This document shows, one piece after another, positions 59,243 to 64,000 of a stretch of 64,000 bases of DNA. Within the stretch, counting starts at the first letter, position 1. Every line of letters starts with the position of its first letter. A program made the position numbers and the translations under genes. Origin of the DNA: Streptomyces spiroverticillatus (GTDB lineage: Bacteria; Actinomycetota; Actinomycetes; Streptomycetales; Streptomycetaceae). The notes below the pieces were generated by a model. It was not told where the DNA came from, did no database searches, and was given only the letters and a program-made list of their open reading frames with translations. The stretch lies in contig BMUX01000021.1 in NCBI GenBank assembly GCA_014650415.1, positions 33,809 through 97,808 on the forward strand, written 5' to 3'.

Positions 59243-60419
59243 GGACCGCACGGCCTTCGATGTAAGGACCGTCCTCCAGGAGGCCGTCCCTTACCGCCTT
59301 CTGTGCGGCGGCGAGCCCGGCGGGCTTCAGCAGGGACAGTTCGCAACCCTCCACCAGACGCAGTTCCAGAAGGATGCGCTCGACCCTGCGGTCCTCCTCG
59401 GAGAGCACCTCGCGTCCAGCACCGGGGGACTTGCCGTCGCCCAGTGCCTGCGCGTAGGCGCCGGGGTGCTTGACGTTCCACCAGCGGACCCCGCCGACGT
59501 GGCTGTGCGCGCCGGGGCCTGCACCCCACCAGTCGGCGCCCCGCCAGTACAGCTCGTTGTGCAGGCAGCGGCCGGCCTCGGACGTGGCCCAGTTGGACAC
59601 CTCGTACCAGGAGAACCCGGCCGCCGACAGCGCCTGCTCGGTCATCAGGTAGCGGTCGGCGTGCACGTCGTCGTCGGTCATGGGGACCTCGCCGCGGCGG
59701 ATGCGCCGGGCGAGCTGGGTGCCCTCCTCGACGATCAGGGCGTACGCGCTCACGTGGTCGGGCCCCGCGCCGATCGCCGCGTCCAGGGAGGCCTGCCAGT
59801 CGGCGTCGGACTCCCCCGGGGTGCCGTAGATCAGGTCCAGGTTCACATGGTCGAACCCGGCCGCCCGCGCCTCCGCCACGCACGCCTCGGGCCGTCCGGG
59901 GGTGTGCGTGCGGTCCAGGATCTTCAGGACGTGCTGCTTGGCGCTCTGCATGCCGAAGGAGACCCGGTTGAAGCCGCCCTCGCGCAGCTCCGCCAGGTAG
60001 GCCGGGTTCACCGACTCCGGGTTCGCCTCGGTGGTGACCTCGCAGTCGTCGGCGAGGCCGAACTCCTCGCGGATCGCCCCCAGCATCCGTACGAGATCGC
60101 CGGCAGGCAGCAGGGTGGGCGTGCCACCGCCGACGAACACCGTGCGCACCGGGCGCGGGTCGTCCCCGAGGACCTTGCGCGCGAGGCGCACTTCCTCGAT
60201 CAGCGTCGCCGCGTAGTTGTCGCGCGAGGCGAGCGCACCGCCCGAACCGCGCAGTTCGGTCGCCGTGTAGGTGTTGAAGTCGCAGTAGCCGCAGCGGGTG
60301 GCGCAGTAGGGCACGTGCAGATAGAAGCCGAGGGGCCGCTCCCCCGCATTCCGCAGCGCATCGAGAGGCAGCGCCCCGTCCTCGGGCATGGGCTCACCAT
60401 CAGGCAGTACGGAAGGCAT
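59187..60419 (-). CDS. hemW: Radical SAM protein HemW (coproporphyrinogen oxidase-like)
   Basis: A 410-aa radical SAM protein; HemW proteins bind and insert heme, and are often misannotated as HemN. The cluster motif CATRCGYCDF (CxxxCxxC plus aromatic) is at residues 39-48, followed by FVGGGTPTLLP, TTEANPESVNPAYLAELREGGFNRVSFGMQS and HVNLDLIYGTPGES, with the C-terminal HemN_C wing. The HemW type is suggested by the absence of the extra N-terminal Cys of true HemN. ATG at 60419. Its 3' end overlaps the convergent regulator pseudogene. Confidence 0.94.
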   Translation of the reverse strand: MPSVLPDGEPMPEDGALPLDALRNAGERPLGFYLHVPYCATRCGYCDFNTYTATELRGSGGALASRDNYAATLIEEVRLARKVLGDDPRPVRTVFVGGGTPTLLPAGDLVRMLGAIREEFGLADDCEVTTEANPESVNPAYLAELREGGFNRVSFGMQSAKQHVLKILDRTHTPGRPEACVAEARAAGFDHVNLDLIYGTPGESDADWQASLDAAIGAGPDHVSAYALIVEEGTQLARRIRRGEVPMTDDDVHADRYLMTEQALSAAGFSWYEVSNWATSEAGRCLHNELYWRGADWWGAGPGAHSHVGGVRWWNVKHPGAYAQALGDGKSPGAGREVLSEEDRRVERILLELRLVEGCELSLLKPAGLAAAQKAVRDGLLEDGPYIEGRAVLTLRGRLLADAVVRDLVD

Positions 60420-60473
60420 GCCCCCATTGTCCGCCCTCCGCGTGCCTTCCCGTCCCGCCGGCCGCCCGGGGGC

Positions 60474-62411
60474 CTATTCCGCGCGCAGCACCAGCAGTGC
60501 CAGGTCGTCGTCGGGAGGCTCGGCGGCGAAGGAGTGCACCGCCCTGGTGATCCTTTCCGCCACCCCCTGTGCGGAGAGCCCCACACACTGTGCGAGCTGC
60601 GCGGCGACGCCTTCCCCGTCGTCGAACATGACCCTGCCGCAGCGGCGCTCGGTGACTCCGTCGGTGACGCTCAGCAGCGTCTCCCCCGGCGCCAGGACGA
60701 ACGTCTCGCTCTCGTACGTCGCGTCGTCGAGGACGCCGAGCAGCACCCCCGGCCGTCCAGCCGCCCGCACCTCCCCGTCAGGCCGCAGCACCAGGGGCAG
60801 TGGGTGCCCGGCGCTGGAGACCGTGCACCGCACCCCGCCGCCGTCGGCCTCCGGCAGTGGCTCCAGTTCGCCGTACAGCATCGACAGGAAGCGCGCCTGG
60901 GGCCCCTCGGGGAGTTCCTGTCCCCCGGCGGCGGCGACCAGCCGGGCGGCGGCGTCCGCGGACTCCGTGGCGTCGTCGAGCAGCAGTCTGTTGAGCCGGT
61001 CCAGTACCTCTGCCACCTGGTACCCCTCGCGGGCGAGCAGCCGCAGCCACGGCCGCACCAGTCCGGTGACCACCGCCGCCTCCGGACCGTTTCCCTGGAC
61101 GTCGCCGAGCGCGAAGCACCAGCGGCCGTCGGCCGCGTGGAAGATGTCGTAGAAGTCGCCCCCCGCGACGCCCTCGCCGCGCGGCTCGTAGACCAGCGCG
61201 CTGGTGAGGCCGGGGATCTCGGCAACCTGGCTGGGCAGCAGGGCCCGCTGGAGGACGTGCGAGATGGTGGCCTGCTGGGTGTAGCGGCGGGCTGCCCCCA
61301 CCGCGAGCGCCACTCTGCGCACGAAGTCCTCGATGAGCCCGGTGACCTCGTCGGGGATGCGCACTATGCCGGCCCTGCCGAGCATCAGGATGCCGACCCT
61401 GCGGCCGCCGACCACCATGCGGCAGGCGAGCACCGCCCCGGCTCCCCCGAAACTCTCACCGGTGCCGGGCCACGGAAGCGGCACCGGGCCGCCTCGCGCC
61501 GAGTCCGGCAGCCGGGGCGGTTCCTTCTCCAGCAGGGTGCGCAGTTCCTCCATGCACGCCTCGCGCGCGTGCCAGACCCGGGCGAGCCGGGGTTCCGCCG
61601 ACGGGCCGCCGCCCTCCGGGTCCAGCCACACCGCGCACCAGTCGGCGAGCCGGGGCACCAGCAGCTGGGCGGCGAGCGCCACCACCATGTCCTGGTCGAA
61701 CTGTCCGGCGAGCAGGTCGGAGGCCTCCGCGAGGAACGACAGGGCGCCTCGGTTGATCCAGTCGGGGTCCTCGTCGCGGACCGCCCGCCGGGGCAGCGGG
61801 GCGAGGATCTCCGCCGCCCGCAGCCCCCGCTGGAGGGCCCGGTGGGAGGCGAGGGCGGCGGGCGTGAGGGTGGGTTCGTTCACCGGCGAGGGCTGCCAGC
61901 CCTCCAGCGGGAGGGCGGCCCAGACGGTCTTGAGGCCGGTGCGGTAGGTGACGCCCCAGCTCTCGGCGAGACCGGCGACGAGGTGCAGGCCCCTGCCGTA
62001 CTCCGGTGCGCCGTTGCGGTCGCGGCGCTGCGGTTCGTTGCGCACGACGCGGGAGGGGTGGTGGTCGGAGACCTCGATGACGAGCGAGGCCGCCTCGCTG
62101 GTGGCGCCCGCGGGCTCGATGCGGCAGAGCAGTTCGACGGTGGTGCCGGCGTGCACCACCGCGTTGGTGACGAGTTCGTTGACGACGAGGCAGGCGTCGT
62201 CGGCAAGTCGTCCGGCGAAGTTCTCGTCGGAGGGCAGCAAGGACGTACCGGACCAGTCCACGATCGCGGCCCGCAAGAACTTCCGGGCGGCAGAAGGGGC
62301 GAGTGGATTACCGGGCAGGCTCGTGCGGGCGTAGGACTGGATCTCGTACCTCCCGGCCCGCGGGGCTGTCGCGCGGGATTCGGCGTCCCGCTGCGTCGGA
62401 ATGGATGTCAC
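60474..62411 (-). CDS. HATPase-GAF-PP2C (SpoIIE-like) phosphatase
   Basis: A 645-aa soluble signalling protein. The N-terminal HATPase/RsbW-type anti-sigma kinase domain (about 35-165: ACLVVNELVTNAVVHAG, EVSDHHPS, GRGLHLVAGLAESWGV) is followed by a GAF-like domain (about 225-385) and a C-terminal PP2C/SpoIIE phosphatase (about 400-640: GGDFYDIFHA, ALGDVQGNGPEAA, SSAGHPLPLVL, SVTDGVTER, DDDLALLVL). Kinase and phosphatase fused in one chain imply a self-contained partner-switch controlling an anti-sigma antagonist. GTG 62411 has AGGAG 8 bases upstream. It is divergent from a poly-HAMP sensor kinase. Confidence 0.92.
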   Translation of the reverse strand: MTSIPTQRDAESRATAPRAGRYEIQSYARTSLPGNPLAPSAARKFLRAAIVDWSGTSLLPSDENFAGRLADDACLVVNELVTNAVVHAGTTVELLCRIEPAGATSEAASLVIEVSDHHPSRVVRNEPQRRDRNGAPEYGRGLHLVAGLAESWGVTYRTGLKTVWAALPLEGWQPSPVNEPTLTPAALASHRALQRGLRAAEILAPLPRRAVRDEDPDWINRGALSFLAEASDLLAGQFDQDMVVALAAQLLVPRLADWCAVWLDPEGGGPSAEPRLARVWHAREACMEELRTLLEKEPPRLPDSARGGPVPLPWPGTGESFGGAGAVLACRMVVGGRRVGILMLGRAGIVRIPDEVTGLIEDFVRRVALAVGAARRYTQQATISHVLQRALLPSQVAEIPGLTSALVYEPRGEGVAGGDFYDIFHAADGRWCFALGDVQGNGPEAAVVTGLVRPWLRLLAREGYQVAEVLDRLNRLLLDDATESADAAARLVAAAGGQELPEGPQARFLSMLYGELEPLPEADGGGVRCTVSSAGHPLPLVLRPDGEVRAAGRPGVLLGVLDDATYESETFVLAPGETLLSVTDGVTERRCGRVMFDDGEGVAAQLAQCVGLSAQGVAERITRAVHSFAAEPPDDDLALLVLRAE

Positions 62412-62543
62412 AGTGCGGCTCCTGATCGATCGTCGCAGCGCGCCGCCTACGACTGATCGGTTGTCGCAATGCGCCGCTCACGACAACCACAGGGTGACAG
62501 ACTGAGCCTGCCCATAAGCACCGAGTCACCGAAGTGGGCCTCG
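62412..62543. promoter_or_regulatory. Divergent promoter region
   Basis: The 132 bases between the phosphatase and the poly-HAMP kinase must hold both promoters. A 13-base motif appears as GATCGATCGTCGC then GATCGGTTGTCGC, with GCGCCG after each (about 62434-62453 and 62455-62476), an imperfect 22-bp direct repeat that could be a regulator site. No hexamers are assigned. Confidence 0.45.
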
Positions 62544-64000
62544 ATGAACGAAGATCGTGCCGTTTCACGCCCTGGTGTCCGCTCCGGCGACCGCCCGGGA
62601 ACACGCACTGCCACCAGCGCCGGAGCAGGTCCCGCCGACGGCCTCCGCGGCTCGGACCACCCCGGTGAAGGTTGGTTGCACGCATCCGAGCTCCGCCCCC
62701 TCCTCGCCGCGATGACCGCGCTGCGGGACGGCGACTTCCGGGTGCGGCTGCCCGAGACACAGGAGGGCACCCCGGCGGAACTGGCCGCCGTCTTCAACCA
62801 GATCGCCACCCGCAAGGAGCACTACGGGGCGGAACTCTCCCGGGTCCGCAGAGAAGTCGTACGGCACGGCAGACTCGACGAGCGGCTCGCGGTGAGCCCC
62901 GGCCAGGGTGGCTGGGCCTCCAACATCAACAGTACGAACGCACTTCTGGACGCCCTGGTGGTGCCCGCGGTGAACGCCACGCGTGTGCTGGACGCGGTGG
63001 CCGGCGGTGATCTCACCCAGCGCGTCGATCTGCACGACGGGAACCGGCAGTTGCACGGCGACCTGCGGCGGCTGGGCCGTGCGGTCAACAAGATGGTCGA
63101 CCAGCTCTCCCTGTTCACCGGCGAGGTGACCCGGGTGGCCCGCGAGGTCGGCACCGAGGGACGGCTCGGCGGCCGCGCCAAGGTGCAGGGCCTGTCCGGC
63201 AGTTGGCGGGACGTCACCGAGGCCGTGAACACGATGGCGTCCCGGCTGACGGCCCAGGTGCGCGACATCGCGGCGGTGACGACAGCCGTGGCGCGAGGGG
63301 ATCTGACACGCACCGTCACCGTCGAGGCGACCGGTGAGCTGCTCGAACTGAAGCTGACCGTGAACACGATGGTCGACCAGCTCTCCGCCTTCGCCGACGA
63401 AGTCACCCGCGTCGCCCGAGAAGTCGGCACGGTCGGTCAACTGGGCGGCCGCGCACAGGTGCGCGGCGTCTCCGGGGTCTGGAAAGACCTCACCGACAAC
63501 GTCAACTTCATGGCGTCCAACCTGACCTCACAGGTCCGCAACATCGCACAAGTCACCACCGCCGTCGCCAACGGCGACCTGTCGCAGAAGATCACCGTCG
63601 ACGCACAGGGCGAGATCCTGGAACTGAAGTCGACGATCAACACGATGGTCGACCAGCTCTCCGCCTTCGCCGACGAAGTCACCCGCGTCGCCCGAGAAGT
63701 CGGCACCGAAGGAAACCTCGGCGGCCGCGCACAGGTGCGCGGCGTCAGCGGTGTCTGGAAAGACCTCACCGAGAACGTCAACTTCATGGCGGACAACCTG
63801 ACGTCCCAGGTCCGCAATATCGCCCTGGTGTCGACGGCAGTCGCCCAGGGCGATCTCGGCAAGAAGATCACCGTCGAGGCGAAGGGCGAGATCCTGGAAC
63901 TGAAGTCGACGATCAACACGATGGTCGACCAGCTCTCCGCCTTCGCCGACGAAGTCACCCGCGTCGCCCGCGAAGTCGGCACCGAAGGAAACCTCGGCGG
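62544..64000 (+). CDS. Poly-HAMP sensor kinase, N-terminal part (runs off window)
   Basis: An open frame from ATG 62544 (MNEDRAVSRPGVRSGD) to the window end, 485 codons visible. After a disordered Gly/Arg/Pro leader (1-45), a first HAMP-like unit (LLAAMTALRDGDFRVRLP) is followed by tandem HAMP units of exactly 92 residues, each with TTAVA.GDL....TV, LELK.T.NTMVDQLSAFADE and VTRVAREVGTEG blocks. No transmembrane helix is present, so this is a cytosolic sensor. By family knowledge, such proteins continue into GAF, HisKA, HATPase and receiver domains, like fungal group III osmosensing kinases. The catalytic part is not in the window. Confidence 0.9.
   Translation, partial: MNEDRAVSRPGVRSGDRPGTRTATSAGAGPADGLRGSDHPGEGWLHASELRPLLAAMTALRDGDFRVRLPETQEGTPAELAAVFNQIATRKEHYGAELSRVRREVVRHGRLDERLAVSPGQGGWASNINSTNALLDALVVPAVNATRVLDAVAGGDLTQRVDLHDGNRQLHGDLRRLGRAVNKMVDQLSLFTGEVTRVAREVGTEGRLGGRAKVQGLSGSWRDVTEAVNTMASRLTAQVRDIAAVTTAVARGDLTRTVTVEATGELLELKLTVNTMVDQLSAFADEVTRVAREVGTVGQLGGRAQVRGVSGVWKDLTDNVNFMASNLTSQVRNIAQVTTAVANGDLSQKITVDAQGEILELKSTINTMVDQLSAFADEVTRVAREVGTEGNLGGRAQVRGVSGVWKDLTENVNFMADNLTSQVRNIALVSTAVAQGDLGKKITVEAKGEILELKSTINTMVDQLSAFADEVTRVAREVGTEGNLG
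63087..64000 (+). repeat. 276-bp in-frame tandem repeats (HAMP units)
   Basis: The marker AACA(C/A)GATGGTCGACCAG starts at 63087, 63363, 63639 and 63915, exactly 276 bases apart. The last two full units are almost identical at DNA level (for example the 63639 and 63915 blocks with the following GTCACCCGCGTCGCCCG), while the first is more diverged. This gradient points to recent duplication or gene conversion toward the 3' side. Confidence 0.9.

Noticed and set aside
59466..62456. A 996-codon plus-strand frame opposite hemW and the SpoIIE-like phosphatase
   Set aside because: It spans two well-supported minus-strand genes, has low-complexity composition and no domain; a third-position GC artefact.

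Overview
This window is a stretch of high-GC actinobacterial chromosome, almost certainly from a Streptomyces core region. Evidence: strong G/C bias at third codon positions, many GTG starts, 1-4 base ATGA/GTGA overlaps between genes, G-rich ribosome binding sites and leaderless-looking starts. The order of housekeeping genes (glyS, znuACB-zur, uppS-recO, leuA, era, phoH-ybeY-CNNM, rnz, rsmE, dnaJ-hrcA, hemW) fits my knowledge of Streptomyces chromosomes. I see no prophage, insertion sequence, CRISPR array, tRNA, rRNA or biosynthetic cluster. The accessory content is mainly signalling genes, transporters and one decayed sugar-PTS locus.

Layout. 1-2.2 kb: a small basic protein and a LiaSR-like two-component pair. 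2.4-7.6 kb: a small membrane protein, glyS, then the zinc-uptake operon znuA-znuC-znuB-zur, with two Zur-box-like sites over the znuA promoter and a strong terminator after zur. 7.8-12.1 kb: a secreted serine protease, then a three-gene phosphatase / CHASE3 kinase / response-regulator operon. 12.2-15.2 kb: uppS, recO, two small genes and a membrane protein. 15.3-19.3 kb: an overlapping MMPL exporter - histidine kinase - response regulator operon. 19.4-23.8 kb: a TerB-like protein, leuA with a leuL attenuator peptide, and a protealysin-like M4 protease followed by an emfourin-type inhibitor.

23.8-32 kb: a beta-glucosidase/MFS operon behind a palindromic operator, era, an Rpf-type secreted muralytic protein, a deaminase-like protein lacking its catalytic residues, a lipoprotein, and a divergent XRE regulator/MFS efflux pair. 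32-38.6 kb: two copies of a roughly 110-bp interspersed repeat flank an NmrA/AraC pair and a YjbR gene; then CNNM-ybeY-phoH and a PfkB kinase. 39-46.7 kb: MFS, M1 peptidase, rnz, HIT, and an operon of one AAA+ ATPase with two TPR-membrane proteins. 46.8-51.4 kb: two related NB-ARC proteins (one is a full LuxR-type regulator, the other a bare ATPase), a lipoprotein and a VOC protein.

51.6-57.4 kb: rsmE, a nitronate monooxygenase, dnaJ-hrcA behind a CIRCE operator, an MBL hydrolase and a DUF3097 protein. 57.5-59.2 kb: a decayed beta-glucoside PTS locus with an intact HPr paralogue, the last codons of a GH1 glycosidase, and a BglG/LicR-type regulator that is 5'-truncated and broken by an in-frame stop. 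59.2-64 kb: hemW, a HATPase-GAF-PP2C phosphatase, and, divergent from it, the start of a soluble poly-HAMP sensor kinase with 276-bp near-identical repeats, cut by the window end.

The most system-like candidates are the protease/inhibitor pair, the AAA+/TPR operon, the PTS remnant and the poly-HAMP/phosphatase pair. The first has characterised relatives. For the AAA+/TPR operon I can name no established function.
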